Origin: Candidatus Alloclostridium intestinigallinarum
GTDB taxonomy: Bacteria > Bacillota > Clostridia > Christensenellales > UBA3700
DNA: 64,000 nt
Assembly (NCBI GenBank): GCA_904382605.1
Contig: CAJFJA010000010.1
Span: 1-64,000 of the forward strand
Reading direction: 5' to 3'
Part shown: piece after piece, positions 23,962 to 32,578 of the stretch
Position numbering within the stretch: the first letter of the stretch is position 1
How the letters are laid out: each line of letters opens with the position of its first letter
Program-made: the position numbers and the translations under genes
The notes under the pieces: generated by a model
What the model was told of the DNA's origin: nothing
Database searches by the model: none
The model's input: the letters and a program-made list of their open reading frames with translations, nothing else

Positions 23962-25128
23962 TTATGCGTCTTTTCCGTCGTCCCTGCCTTCTTCGTAATT
24001 ATCGGGCGAGCCGCTTGCTTTATCTGCAACGCCGCCTTCAAGCGGTGCGGACGTACTGTCTGTTACGGGCATATCCGCTGCCGCGTCTCCGCCGACCGCG
24101 CCGTCGGTCACAAGCGCCGCCATTGCCTTTGCGCCCTTTCTGATATTGCCCTTCTTAAATGCGTTCGTAACCCTGTCAATCTGACCGCGGAAAGACGCGC
24201 TGAGCATGAGCAGCAGTCCGCCGGCAACGCAGATTGCCCCGTCGGGGAACACGTACAGGGCGTTGTACGCCGCCGAATAAGTCCACGCGTTATCAAAGCC
24301 GTAATCGCCGGCGTATTCGCCGAAGTAGACCGCGCCCGAGATGACGTGGAAGATATAACGCATGACCGTCGCCAGCACAAGACCGCTTGTAAGTCCGATA
24401 AGCGCTTTGAGCTGGGGGTTCAGTCTGCTCCTGTCCACAAGGGGACGGAATACGCCTCCGCACAGTCCGAATACGGCGAAGGGAATTATGTAGTCGAGGA
24501 AGAATTGCAGGGGGTGCAGGATATTCGGTCCCTGCAAAAGCTGCAGAAGTCCGTAGATAAAGCCCGCCAGCGTACCGCGGCGCACGCCGAACATATACGA
24601 ATAAAGGGCTATGGGCAGCAGCGAGAACAGCGTTATCGAGCCGCCGTAGGGCGCTTCGAACATTTTGATATAGGAAAGACCCGTCGCAAGAGCCACGGAC
24701 AGCGCGGCATACACCAGCGAAAGAGTGTGCGCGCGCGGAGCTACCTTCTTGCGGTCGATGAGCAGAAGTCCTATCAGTATGCCGAACACCACGATGACCG
24801 CCACGGAGATCCACACGGCGTTCGAGGTATTAAACACGATAATTCCGCCCTCGCCTTCGCTTGCCATACCCGTATTTTCCGAATCGAAGCCTCCGCCGGA
24901 CGCCGTGTCGTTTATATTGAGAATTACTACCACGACAAGGTAGACGAGCATGATGATTACGTCGATGACGACGGAGATTTTCACCTTCTTTTTATCTACA
25001 AAGAAGAGGATAATGTTGGAAAGTACCATAAGTCCGAGCAGGATAATTCCCACGCAGACCGTGATTCCGAGCAGCGAATCGAAATTGAAGAAATTCGAAT
25101 ACTCGGCGCAAAGTAATGCGTTGAACAT
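23962..25128 (-). CDS. thiT: Energy-coupled thiamine transporter ThiT with extra N-terminal membrane domain
   Basis: The S-component of an ECF importer for thiamine in the cell membrane. The ThiT core spans about residues 135-320: SLVYAALSVALATGLSYI, GGSITLFSLLPIALYSYMFGVRRG, and LLQGPNILHPLQFFLDYIIPF, with the conserved substrate-pocket pattern. Unlike the usual proteins of about 190 residues, this one is 388 long. It has three additional hydrophobic segments before the core (about 15-40, 50-70, 103-122) and a low-complexity acidic tail of about 75 residues. No ECF ATPases lie nearby, so it would share the general ECF module. A TPP riboswitch lies upstream, separated by an inserted element; the SD is embedded in a terminator hairpin. 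Confidence 0.92.
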   Translation of the reverse strand: MFNALLCAEYSNFFNFDSLLGITVCVGIILLGLMVLSNIILFFVDKKKVKISVVIDVIIMLVYLVVVVILNINDTASGGGFDSENTGMASEGEGGIIVFNTSNAVWISVAVIVVFGILIGLLLIDRKKVAPRAHTLSLVYAALSVALATGLSYIKMFEAPYGGSITLFSLLPIALYSYMFGVRRGTLAGFIYGLLQLLQGPNILHPLQFFLDYIIPFAVFGLCGGVFRPLVDRSRLNPQLKALIGLTSGLVLATVMRYIFHVISGAVYFGEYAGDYGFDNAWTYSAAYNALYVFPDGAICVAGGLLLMLSASFRGQIDRVTNAFKKGNIRKGAKAMAALVTDGAVGGDAAADMPVTDSTSAPLEGGVADKASGSPDNYEEGRDDGKDA

Positions 25129-25155
25129 AAAAAAACTCCTTCGGCTGAAGGAACT
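25126..25155 (-). terminator. Terminator/SD hairpin directly before thiT
   Basis: The minus strand reads TTCCTTCAGCCGAAGGAG followed by TTTTTTTATG. A 6-bp stem holds the Shine-Dalgarno and is followed by seven T that run into the ATG. It can act as intrinsic terminator or as an SD blocker. Its 5' arm TTCCTT can alternatively pair with AAGGAA in the TPP aptamer, so it is probably the expression platform. Confidence 0.65.
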
Positions 25156-25157
25156 TG

Positions 25158-25385
25158 TACTCGTAGCGGACCCCCGTAGAACACTTTAATCGTACTGCTT
25201 TCGGGCGGCGAGCCGCCGCAGGCTGATTACTCTGCGAAGAAAGCAATTCGGCATTATTACCCGGTTACTTCGCACCCACAATCTGTCGACTTGTTGTAGG
25301 TTACTACAACTGCGCGCCATCTCGCACAAATCTGTCCGAAACCAGTTACGCTGAAAATATATTCTACCGGGGTCCGCTACGAGTA
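25158..25385. mobile_element. 228-bp MITE-like element inside the thiT leader
   Basis: Terminal inverted repeats of 24 bp (25158-25181 and 25362-25385) match at 23 of 24 positions; both ends read inward TACTCGTAGCGGACCCC. The interior includes a GCGGCGAGCCGCCGC module and about 110 bp that recur at 16816-16940. No coding potential and no clear target duplication. It separates the TPP aptamer from the terminator hairpin. Confidence 0.75.
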
Positions 25386-25399
25386 AGAAAACATTAAAG

Positions 25400-25477
25400 A
25401 TTTTGCTTCCTTTCGCAAGTACTAACTTGACCAAGTTCAAAGGGACTCTCTCAGCCTCGCGCGAGGCACCCCCAGCC
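25400..25477 (-). ncRNA. TPP riboswitch aptamer
   Basis: The minus strand carries GGGGGTGCC, then GGCTGAGAGAGTCCCTTTGA, ACTTGGTCAAGTTAGTACTTG, then CGAAAGGAAGC. This includes the conserved CUGAGA core and the 3' GAAAGGAAGC strand of clostridial TPP aptamers. It controls thiT according to thiamin pyrophosphate level. Promoter just upstream at 25484-25513. Confidence 0.92.
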
Positions 25478-25483
25478 GCAGAT

Positions 25484-25513
25484 ATGATACAATTTACCGA
25501 GTATATTTGTCAA
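25484..25513 (-). promoter_or_regulatory. Promoter of the thiT transcript
   Basis: TTGACA (25508-25513) and TATCAT (25484-25489) on the minus strand, 18-bp spacer, placed immediately before the TPP aptamer. Confidence 0.75.
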
Positions 25514-25557
25514 GCGTATAAGCGTAAAAGCGCGCGGTATTTATTTTCAGCGGAATT

Positions 25558-26403
25558 TTATCCCGAATATTCGGAAAACGTCTTTATCCAGAGGTCGAGT
25601 GAGCGCAGTTCGCATTCCGCGAGCAACTTTGCCATTTTTTCCGTTTTACTCTCTTCGCGCGTGCTGTATTTTGATTTGTCCCCGTAAGCGGCAAGCGCGG
25701 CGTAATAACGACTGCGTTCCTCATAGCGGATGTCAACCGGTATAAGACCGAGCGAAATCATCTCGTAGGTCAAAAGCAGCCGTCCCGTCCTGCCGTTTCC
25801 GTCCGTAAACGGGTGAATGCGTTCAAATTCGATATGGTGTTTTGCAAAACTATGAAAGAGCGTACTCCAATCAATATTTTCCCGCGCAATCAAGTCCTTA
25901 TTCTTATTGAAATCCGATCCGACTTCCGATATATACTCTTTCATTTTAACGGGAACTTCACGCGGAGAACAAGGCGTATAAACCGTGCGCGACAAATCGC
26001 CGATATAATTCTGTATCGTCCTGTACTCTCCCGCGTCCTCCGCGCCGCGGAGCACGAACGAATGCAGGCGTTTTACAAAATCTTCGCTTATCTCCGTCCC
26101 CTGTTTCAACGCTTCGTACAGATAATCGAAACCCTTTTTATAACCCACTATATCTTCGTGTTCGCGGAACGAACGCGCCGAGGCGGTTATGCCCTTTTCG
26201 AGCAGCAGTTTTGTTTCGTCATAGGTGAACGTATTGCCCTCTATGGCGTTGCTGTTATGCGTGGTGCTGATTGCGAATTCGTTGCGGAAGTATGCAACCC
26301 CCGCGGCGGGCAGCGGTCGCATTGCTTTTATTTTTTTATAGTCCGCGTCTATTTTCTCTATTATATCGCGGTATTTGGACTGCGTATCCATCGGCTTGCT
26401 CAT
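25558..26403 (-). CDS. Fic domain protein (self-inhibited class II type)
   Basis: 281 residues from the ATG with SD AGAGGTG. Fic proteins attach AMP (or other nucleotide parts) to target hydroxyls. The active site HPFTDGNGRTGR is intact at residues 197-208. An N-terminal inhibitory motif SNAIEGN (51-57, Glu55) would block ATP binding, so the protein is class II and needs no separate antitoxin. The N-terminal Fic_N part covers about 20-75. No membrane span or secretion signal; the target is unknown. It is transcribed alone from a promoter at 26422-26451 and lies upstream of thiT in the same direction, without an obvious terminator between them. Confidence 0.93.
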   Translation of the reverse strand: MSKPMDTQSKYRDIIEKIDADYKKIKAMRPLPAAGVAYFRNEFAISTTHNSNAIEGNTFTYDETKLLLEKGITASARSFREHEDIVGYKKGFDYLYEALKQGTEISEDFVKRLHSFVLRGAEDAGEYRTIQNYIGDLSRTVYTPCSPREVPVKMKEYISEVGSDFNKNKDLIARENIDWSTLFHSFAKHHIEFERIHPFTDGNGRTGRLLLTYEMISLGLIPVDIRYEERSRYYAALAAYGDKSKYSTREESKTEKMAKLLAECELRSLDLWIKTFSEYSG

Positions 26404-26421
26404 TGAAGCACCTCTTTTATG

Positions 26422-26451
26422 ATTATATCCTATTTTGCGCGTCGCTGTCAA
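26422..26451 (-). promoter_or_regulatory. Promoter of the Fic gene
   Basis: TTGACA (26446-26451) and TATAAT (26422-26427) on the minus strand, 18-bp spacer. Confidence 0.75.
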
Positions 26452-26518
26452 CCGCGGAGCGGAGCGCTTTATGCTCCGCGCGGACAAAACACTTTCATGC
26501 GACTTTATTGTAAAATAA

Positions 26519-26548
26519 TTGTTTTTTCTTATATATCCGTGCTATAAT
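26519..26548 (+). promoter_or_regulatory. Promoter with no leader before sugar isomerase/epimerase gene
   Basis: TTGTTT (26519-26524), 18 bp, TATAAT (26543-26548), then only 6 nt to the ATG at 26555. Transcription would start at or next to the start codon, giving a leaderless mRNA. Confidence 0.65.
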
Positions 26549-26554
26549 TGCACT

Positions 26555-27358
26555 ATGGAAATAGGTATTTCAACGGCGTCGTACTTTCCGCGGCTGCTCA
26601 CGGAAGACGCCATGGACGAAGTTGCCCGCGCGGGCGCAAAGGTAGGCGAAGTATTCTTTGCCACCCACAGCGAATACACGCGCGACTTTGCCGCCGTCGT
26701 GAAGGAGCGCGCGGACCGGGGCGGAGTGCGCATAAACTCCGTGCACGCGCTCACCAACCAGTTCGAGCCGGAGCTGTTCGGAAAAGGACTGCGCGCGCAC
26801 GCAGACGCGATAACCACTTTTACACGCGTGTGCGAAGCGGGCGAAACGCTGGGCGCGAAGTATTACGTCTTCCACGGCGCGACGCGCCTGAAACCGGCGG
26901 TGAAGTACGTTTTCGATTACGGCTTTCTGGCGGAGCGCGTGAATAAGCTGTGCGACATTGCCGGAAGCCACGGCATCACGCTTACATACGAGAACGTGCA
27001 CTGGGCGTACTTTTCCGTGCCGGAATACTTTGAAAAACTCTCCCCTCTCTGTCCGCGCCTGGGCGCAACGCTTGATATAAAACAGGCGATGCAGTCGCGC
27101 CTGGACTACGCCGATTTTATGAAGGTGATGGGCGGCAGGCTGAAAACGGTGCATCTGTGCAACTATACGGAAAGCGGCAGACTGGTAATGCCCCATTCGA
27201 AAGAGGGCGTGTTCGACTTCCGCCTGCTGTTTAAGCGGCTGAAGGACGCGGGCTTTGACGGGGCGTGTCTTATAGAGGTATACTCTTCCTGTTACTCCGG
27301 ATTCGGGGAGATAAAGGAGAGCCTGGATTACTTAAACGATATAAAAGAAAGCCTATAA
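26555..27358 (+). CDS. Sugar phosphate isomerase/epimerase family (AP endonuclease 2-like TIM barrel)
   Basis: 267 residues, starting at MEIGISTASYFPR; the 12 codons upstream overlap the promoter and are not used. Xylose isomerase-like TIM barrel: NSVHALTNQFEP, YYVFHGATR, ITLTYENVHWAYF (metal-binding Glu), LGATLDIKQAMQS, TVHLCNY (His), GACLIEVYSS (final Glu). Members are cofactor-independent isomerases or epimerases of sugars and inositols; the substrate is unknown. It is followed after 21 bp by pgi, so a role in hexose conversion is plausible. No SD. Confidence 0.85.
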   Translation: MEIGISTASYFPRLLTEDAMDEVARAGAKVGEVFFATHSEYTRDFAAVVKERADRGGVRINSVHALTNQFEPELFGKGLRAHADAITTFTRVCEAGETLGAKYYVFHGATRLKPAVKYVFDYGFLAERVNKLCDIAGSHGITLTYENVHWAYFSVPEYFEKLSPLCPRLGATLDIKQAMQSRLDYADFMKVMGGRLKTVHLCNYTESGRLVMPHSKEGVFDFRLLFKRLKDAGFDGACLIEVYSSCYSGFGEIKESLDYLNDIKESL

Positions 27359-27379
27359 GGCTGAATTGGAGGAATAAAT

Positions 27380-28801
27380 ATGCGTTACAGCAGGAAAGAA
27401 ATGAAGATTCGCGTCGATTACAACAACATGATGTCCGCCGTCCTGGGAAGGGCGCACGGCATAACCGCGACGGATCTGGAAAACGTAGCCGAACGCGCGG
27501 ACAGGGCGTTTAACGCCGTGGTGGCGAAGTCCGGCATAGGCATGATGGGCTGGACAAAGCTCGCCGCCGGTCAGGACGACGTGGTGGAAGACATAATCGC
27601 CACCGCAAAGCAGGTGCGCCGCGACTGCGAATATTTCGTGGTTCTGGGCATAGGCGGAAGCGCGCTGGGTCCCATAGCCGCATTCAGGGCGATAAAGCAC
27701 CTTCACTACAACGATTTGAAAAAGAGCAAGCGCCGCGGTCCCAAATTCTATGTGGAAGACAACGTCGACCCCGAGCGCATGGCGGCGCTTCTGGACGTGA
27801 TTGAACCGGAAAAGACCATATTCAACGTGATAACCAAATCCGGCTCCACTTCCGAGACCATGACCCAGTACCTCGTAATAAACGACATACTCAAAAAGGT
27901 TTTGGGCGACAAGGCGAAAGACCACATAATCACCACCACTTCCCGCACCAAGGGCAATCTGATAAAACTTTCGCAGAAGGAAGGCTACAAGACCTTCTAT
28001 ATTCCCGACGGCGTGGGCGGCAGATTCAGCGAGCTGTGCCCCGTGGGACTTCTCCCCGCTGCCGTGCTGGGCATAGATATCCGCGGACTGCTCGCGGGCG
28101 CGAAATTCATGCAGGAGCTGTGCGACAATCCCAACATGAAGCGCAACCCCGCTCTTATGAGCGCGGCGCTCATGTATATCGCCATGACCAAATACGGCAA
28201 GAACATCTCCGTAATGATGCCCTACGCCGACAGCCTGCAATATATCGCCGACTGGTACGCCCAGCTGTGGGCGGAAAGCCTGGGCAAGAACAAGACGCTT
28301 GACGGCAAGGCGTGCAACGTGGGTCAGACGCCCGTAAAGGCGCTCGGCGTAACCGACCAGCACTCGCAGGTACAGCTTTATACGGAAGGTCCTTTCGACA
28401 AGGTGATAACCTTTATCGGCGTGGACAGCTACCGTACCGACGTGACCATTCCCGGCGGCTGCGAAGAGATACCCGACGTGAACTTCCTGTCCGGACACAC
28501 TATGAGCGAACTTATCAAAGCCGAGCAGAAGGCGACCGAATACGCCGTGACCAAGGCGGGTAAGATGAACTACACCATTACCCTGCCCGTCGTGAACGAA
28601 TTCACCCTGGGCCAGCTGCTCATGCTGTTTATGATGGAAACGGCGTACTGCGGCGAAATGCTGAACATAGACGCGTTCAACCAGCCCGGCGTGGAAGAAG
28701 GCAAGAACGCCACCTACGCGCTTCTGGGCAGAGGCGGCTACGAGGAAAAGAAGCAGGAACTTGATTCAGCGCCCGCAAAGCAGAGCAAGTATATAATATA
28801 A
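27380..28801 (+). CDS. pgi: Glucose-6-phosphate isomerase
   Basis: Interconverts glucose 6-phosphate and fructose 6-phosphate in glycolysis and gluconeogenesis. 473 residues with the phosphosugar-isomerase signature pieces VVLGIGGSALGP (about 94-105), VITKSGSTSETMTQ (about 152-165), a DGVGGRFSELCPVG loop, and KALGVTDQHSQVQLYTEGP near 313-331. Length matches the bacterial short form. SD GGAGG at 8 nt. Second gene of a two-gene transcript, ended by a clear terminator. Confidence 0.96.
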   Translation: MRYSRKEMKIRVDYNNMMSAVLGRAHGITATDLENVAERADRAFNAVVAKSGIGMMGWTKLAAGQDDVVEDIIATAKQVRRDCEYFVVLGIGGSALGPIAAFRAIKHLHYNDLKKSKRRGPKFYVEDNVDPERMAALLDVIEPEKTIFNVITKSGSTSETMTQYLVINDILKKVLGDKAKDHIITTTSRTKGNLIKLSQKEGYKTFYIPDGVGGRFSELCPVGLLPAAVLGIDIRGLLAGAKFMQELCDNPNMKRNPALMSAALMYIAMTKYGKNISVMMPYADSLQYIADWYAQLWAESLGKNKTLDGKACNVGQTPVKALGVTDQHSQVQLYTEGPFDKVITFIGVDSYRTDVTIPGGCEEIPDVNFLSGHTMSELIKAEQKATEYAVTKAGKMNYTITLPVVNEFTLGQLLMLFMMETAYCGEMLNIDAFNQPGVEEGKNATYALLGRGGYEEKKQELDSAPAKQSKYII

Positions 28802-28863
28802 ACTATACAAACATTTTACGCTCCGCGCCTTCCGCGCCGCACGCGGATAAAAGCGCGGCAAAC

Positions 28864-28911
28864 ACAAAAAATTCCTTCCCGGAGCACGTTTTCCGTGGAG
28901 GAATTTTGTTT
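28864..28911 (+). terminator. Terminator after pgi
   Basis: AAAATTCCT...CACG-TTTTC-CGTG-GAGGAATTTT hairpin followed by GTTTTTC, starting 62 bp after the pgi stop. Confidence 0.8.
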
Positions 28912-29066
28912 TTCTCACCCGTTTGCGGCATTTGCGCCCGACTTTACCGATACTTTACACAAATGCCGAACTCCTCGCAATCTGTTGACATTTCTGCCGC
29001 CGCTATGGTAATATACCTTTGATAAAATTTTGCGCGCGGCGTATGCGCGGTCTGCGAGGAAAATAC

Positions 29067-32063
29067 ATGGACGAAGAGGAAAAAAAGACGGACGGCGACA
29101 GCGGAATTTCCGGGGAAAACCCCGTGAAAAAGAAAGGCTCTTTTTTCAGAAAGAAGGGCGGACAAAAACGTCCCAAGGGCGCGCTTACGGCGGCTTTTGC
29201 GGGCAAACTGCTCGACCGTAAGTGGGTAGTGATAGGCGTCGTTGCGATTCTTCTCGTCCTGTCGCTTATCGGACTCATATTCGTACAGAAAAACGGCGAC
29301 GTCACCTCATACCTTAAAGACGACACCAACACCATGATAGGCAAGAAGGTGCTTGAAGAGGCGTACTCGATACAGGGCGACCTGAATATCGCAATTTCCT
29401 ATCTGAGCAAAGACCAGGTGCAGACCATATACGATTCGATAATCGGCGACAGCACGCTGAAAAATATGTACGTCACGACGGACGAAAAGGGCGACGAGCG
29501 CACTTCCACGATAATAAGCAAAAGCGTGTGGATAGGCACTTTCGACATGATACGGGAACTTGGCGACGGCGGTATAGACATAGGTCCGATACACGTCGAC
29601 GGCATAGACCCCGTAGTGGCGCAGCAGATATACGACAGCGCGTCGGGCAACTATGTGAAGCAGACGGAGCTGGGCAACGGCACGGTGGTGACGACGTATA
29701 TCCTCTCCTTCTACCTGAAAAGCGCGTCCAGCGACAACGTGACGATAGAAGCGCTCAACAGGATAGAACAGATTATCAACGACAATATCAGCCAGCAAAA
29801 GTCCGCGGGACTTATAAGCGATACCATCTCCGCGGAATCGTGCTACTACTTCGGCGGCACGGCGCAGAACGCGCGTATTCTGGTGGACAGCTCGGTAAAC
29901 GATATGCCCATATTCGTGGCTATCGCGGTGGTGGCGGTATTTATCATACTTCTGCTCACCACGCACTCCTATTTCGAACCGCTCATATTCCTCGCAACGC
30001 TGGGAATATCCATACTGCTCAATATGGGCTCGAACATAATAGCGGGCAACCCCGTGGGCACAATATCCACGATAACTTCGTCGTGCTCCACCATTCTGCA
30101 ACTCGCGCTTGCAATGGACTACGCCATATTCCTCATGCACACCTACTATGAGGAACTGCGCGTAAAACTCAACCCGCGCGACGCCATCATCTCCGCCCTG
30201 CCCAAGACGCTGGCTTCCATATCCGCCAGCGCGCTGACCACGATAGGCGGCTTTATCGCCCTGTTCTTCATGCAGTTCGGCATGGGCTACGACCTGGGCT
30301 TCGTGCTGGCGAAAGGCGTGCTGCTTTCCCTGCTGACGGTAATAATTCTGCAACCCGTACTGCTTTTGCTGTTCGGCAAACCGATTATGAAATCACAGCA
30401 TTCGTGGGTCGTGGAGCCGCGTCTGGGCTTTGTTTCAAAGAACATAACCAAAAAGGGCGTGGCGATAGCCGTCATAGCGATATGCGCGGCGATATGTCTG
30501 CCCTGCGCCTACTTCCAGTCTTTGGCGCCGCTGGGGTACATATCCACCACGGAAGCCACCGCCACGGAGGACATGACCACGCCGCAGTATGTGCTGCAGG
30601 AATCGTCCAACCAGGTGATAATAGTCGTGCCCTTCTCTCCCGTCGAAGGCGACACTTCCGACACCACGGACTATGTGGCTAAGCAGTACGACTTCTTAGA
30701 ATATCTGCGCACGCAGCTGGGCGCGGACGGAACGGAACACGGCGCGCAGGATATACTCTCCCTGTGCACGATAATCACGGAAGAGCGGTATGACGAAATC
30801 GCCGCCAATACCATTGTAATGAACTTTATCCAGGGCAACTTCGTGAGCAGTTATACGAACGACAACGGCGAAACGCGCGAATATATGCTGTATACGGTAA
30901 ATCTGGAAGGACACCCCGAGGATACGGAATCCTATGCCTCGATAGCCGCCATACGCTCCTACGTCGCCGAGTCCTTCGGCATAGCGGAAAACGAAGTGAT
31001 AATCACCGGTCTTGCCCAGGGCGCAAGCGACCTTGCGGCGGTGACTCCCGACGACTTTATGCTGGTGAACATACTCTCGGCTGTCATCATATTCGTGATA
31101 CTGCTGTTCACCTTCCGCTCGTTCATAACCTCGCTCATACTGCTTGCGGTAATAGAAGCGGGCATATTCTTCAACCTGGCGATAGTGTACTTCGTATCTC
31201 TGCTCGCCCCCTTCGCTCCCGGCATACTCTCCGTATTCTCGGGACAGATTAACTTTATGGCGTACCTGATTGTTTCGGCAATAGAACTGGGCGCTACCGT
31301 GGACTACGCAATCCTGTTCACCTCCAAGCTGAACGAGGAAAAGGAAAAGGGCTGCCGTCCCGAAAAGGCTATCCGCAACGCAATATACCGCTCCGCCCCT
31401 TCCGTCACCACGTCGGCGGCAATTCTCATCGCCGTCTGCCTTGCGGTCAACCTTGTGACGAGCAACATAATCGTGGGACAGATAACAGAGCTTATCGCGC
31501 GCGGCACCTTCTTCAGCTATATCCTCGTGTTCACCCTTCTTCCTTCCATATTGCTGTTCAAGGAAAAGGCGCACGCGGCAATCATGAAGCGCAAGGGCAA
31601 GGAGATAGCGTATGACGACGAAGCGGAGGACTACAACGAAACGCGCCGCATAATGAAGCGTCAGCGCCACGACGAAATGATGAGGGCGAAAGCGGCTGAA
31701 TACGGCTTCGACTACGACCCGAACGCGCCGCTCATAGACGTAAAGCAGATAAAGGCCGACATGGCGGCAAGAAAGCAGGCGCGCACGGAAGCGAAAGCGC
31801 AGGCAAACCTCGTAAAGCAAGCCAAAAAAGCGGCAAAGAAAGAGGGCGTATCTTACGAAGAATACCTCCTCTCCCACCCTCTCGGCGCAGATGCTAGCTG
31901 CGATATTGAAAACGCGGCTTTGGGCAGCCTTCCCGAACCGGACGCCCCCGCAGGCTATGAAGAAAACGCTCTTACCGCGGAAAATTCCGAATCGACCGAC
32001 GGCGGCGCAAATGAAAATACCGACGGTCAGCCCGCCCCTTCCGACACGGACGACAAAGACTGA
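29067..32063 (+). CDS. MMPL-family RND transporter
   Basis: 998 residues from the ATG with SD GAGGA; the longer frame lacks an SD. An integral membrane exporter of the hydrophobe/amphiphile RND group, probably moving lipids or hydrophobic compounds. One membrane span near residues 46-66, a large outside loop, a five-span block (about 285-450) with ALAMDYAIFLMHTYYEE, a second outside loop, and a second five-span block (about 675-830) with the parallel motif ELGATVDYAILFTSKLNEE. These motifs carry the proton-relay Asp-Tyr. The duplicated half-structure is complete. The 150-residue cytoplasmic tail is Ala/Lys-rich and then acidic. No neighbouring lipid genes; monocistronic with its own terminator. 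Confidence 0.92.
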   Translation: MDEEEKKTDGDSGISGENPVKKKGSFFRKKGGQKRPKGALTAAFAGKLLDRKWVVIGVVAILLVLSLIGLIFVQKNGDVTSYLKDDTNTMIGKKVLEEAYSIQGDLNIAISYLSKDQVQTIYDSIIGDSTLKNMYVTTDEKGDERTSTIISKSVWIGTFDMIRELGDGGIDIGPIHVDGIDPVVAQQIYDSASGNYVKQTELGNGTVVTTYILSFYLKSASSDNVTIEALNRIEQIINDNISQQKSAGLISDTISAESCYYFGGTAQNARILVDSSVNDMPIFVAIAVVAVFIILLLTTHSYFEPLIFLATLGISILLNMGSNIIAGNPVGTISTITSSCSTILQLALAMDYAIFLMHTYYEELRVKLNPRDAIISALPKTLASISASALTTIGGFIALFFMQFGMGYDLGFVLAKGVLLSLLTVIILQPVLLLLFGKPIMKSQHSWVVEPRLGFVSKNITKKGVAIAVIAICAAICLPCAYFQSLAPLGYISTTEATATEDMTTPQYVLQESSNQVIIVVPFSPVEGDTSDTTDYVAKQYDFLEYLRTQLGADGTEHGAQDILSLCTIITEERYDEIAANTIVMNFIQGNFVSSYTNDNGETREYMLYTVNLEGHPEDTESYASIAAIRSYVAESFGIAENEVIITGLAQGASDLAAVTPDDFMLVNILSAVIIFVILLFTFRSFITSLILLAVIEAGIFFNLAIVYFVSLLAPFAPGILSVFSGQINFMAYLIVSAIELGATVDYAILFTSKLNEEKEKGCRPEKAIRNAIYRSAPSVTTSAAILIAVCLAVNLVTSNIIVGQITELIARGTFFSYILVFTLLPSILLFKEKAHAAIMKRKGKEIAYDDEAEDYNETRRIMKRQRHDEMMRAKAAEYGFDYDPNAPLIDVKQIKADMAARKQARTEAKAQANLVKQAKKAAKKEGVSYEEYLLSHPLGADASCDIENAALGSLPEPDAPAGYEENALTAENSESTDGGANENTDGQPAPSDTDDKD

Positions 32064-32083
32064 CAATTTATCGGGAATAAACG

Positions 32084-32115
32084 AAAAAGCCGGGGCTTTC
32101 CCCGGCTCTTATTTT
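32084..32115 (+). terminator. Terminator after the MMPL gene
   Basis: Perfect 8-bp stem AGCCGGGG (32088-32095) / CCCCGGCT (32100-32107) with loop CTTT, then CTTATTTTAT. Twenty bases after the stop codon. Confidence 0.92.
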
Positions 32116-32143
32116 ATCAAATACTTGTTTTGAATGCAGTATT

Positions 32144-32271
32144 CAGATACTTGTTTTGAATACGGTATGCGGCATAACCTTGCCGCGGTAATGTTTTACG
32201 ACCGTGCCGACAGGCGACATTCCGTTGCGCTCGGCTACGCGGATTGAAGGAAGATTGTTCGTGCGGATTAT
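32144..32271 (-). pseudogene. Displaced 3' end of a GNAT acetyltransferase gene (direct repeat A)
   Basis: 128 bp matching 34929-35056 at 124 positions. On the minus strand it encodes about the last 42 codons of the acetyltransferase without a frameshift and with the same stop. Two of the four differences are silent and two are Ile-to-Val, so it derives from a functional allele rather than a decayed copy. No upstream part of the gene is present; the frame enters the XRE gene. Together with repeat B it brackets the XRE gene and array. Confidence 0.88.
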
Positions 32272-32495
32272 AAATCACTGCCGACGCTGTTCTCCCGCCC
32301 TACCAGCCAGTCAATGCTTACGTCAAAAAATTCCGCAATGGCAATTAAATTTACCAAATTAGGCTCCTTTTTGCCCGATTCCCATTGTCCGATAATAGTC
32401 TTCCCGACGTCAAGACAACCAGCCATCTGGCGCATGGAATACCCTATCTCCTTCCTTAAATACCTGAATCTGCTTGCGAAATTTGCCTTTTCCAT
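32268..32495 (-). CDS. Small XRE-family regulator at the edge of the palindrome array
   Basis: 75 residues, one Cro/C1 domain (residues 7-63: SRFRYLRKEIGYSMRQMAGCLDVGKTIIGQWESGKKEPNL..., split here by its helices), followed by a short polar tail. It is a clear paralogue of the 9164 regulator (shared EPxLxNLIxIAxxFDVxxDWL), but its recognition helix differs (GKTIIGQWE versus GKSSISLWE). The start ATG is 6 nt after a GATAAT -10 box and has no SD, so the mRNA is probably leaderless. Its promoter lies between the gene and the first TGTCCACTTTAGTGGACA copy at 32580. Its stop codon lies within direct repeat A. It probably binds the array palindrome; this is inferred from position and operator geometry. 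Confidence 0.9.
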   Translation of the reverse strand: MEKANFASRFRYLRKEIGYSMRQMAGCLDVGKTIIGQWESGKKEPNLVNLIAIAEFFDVSIDWLVGRENSVGSDL

Positions 32496-32501
32496 ATGTA
32501 T

Positions 32502-32530
32502 ATTATCACATATATTAAAAAAATTCGCAA
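32502..32530 (-). promoter_or_regulatory. Promoter of the array-side XRE gene (leaderless)
   Basis: TTGCGA (32525-32530), 17 bp, GATAAT (32502-32507), 6 nt, ATG, all on the minus strand. The nearest array palindrome begins about 50 bp upstream of the -35. Confidence 0.6.
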
Positions 32531-32578
32531 GTATTATTTTGTTATTCGTTATTCTATACCCATATACGCTATTTTAAT

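Noticed and set aside
32144..32271. Independent small acetyltransferase gene
   Set aside because: Only the last 42 codons are present, with no start codon or SD; the match to 34929-35056 shows it is a displaced gene end.
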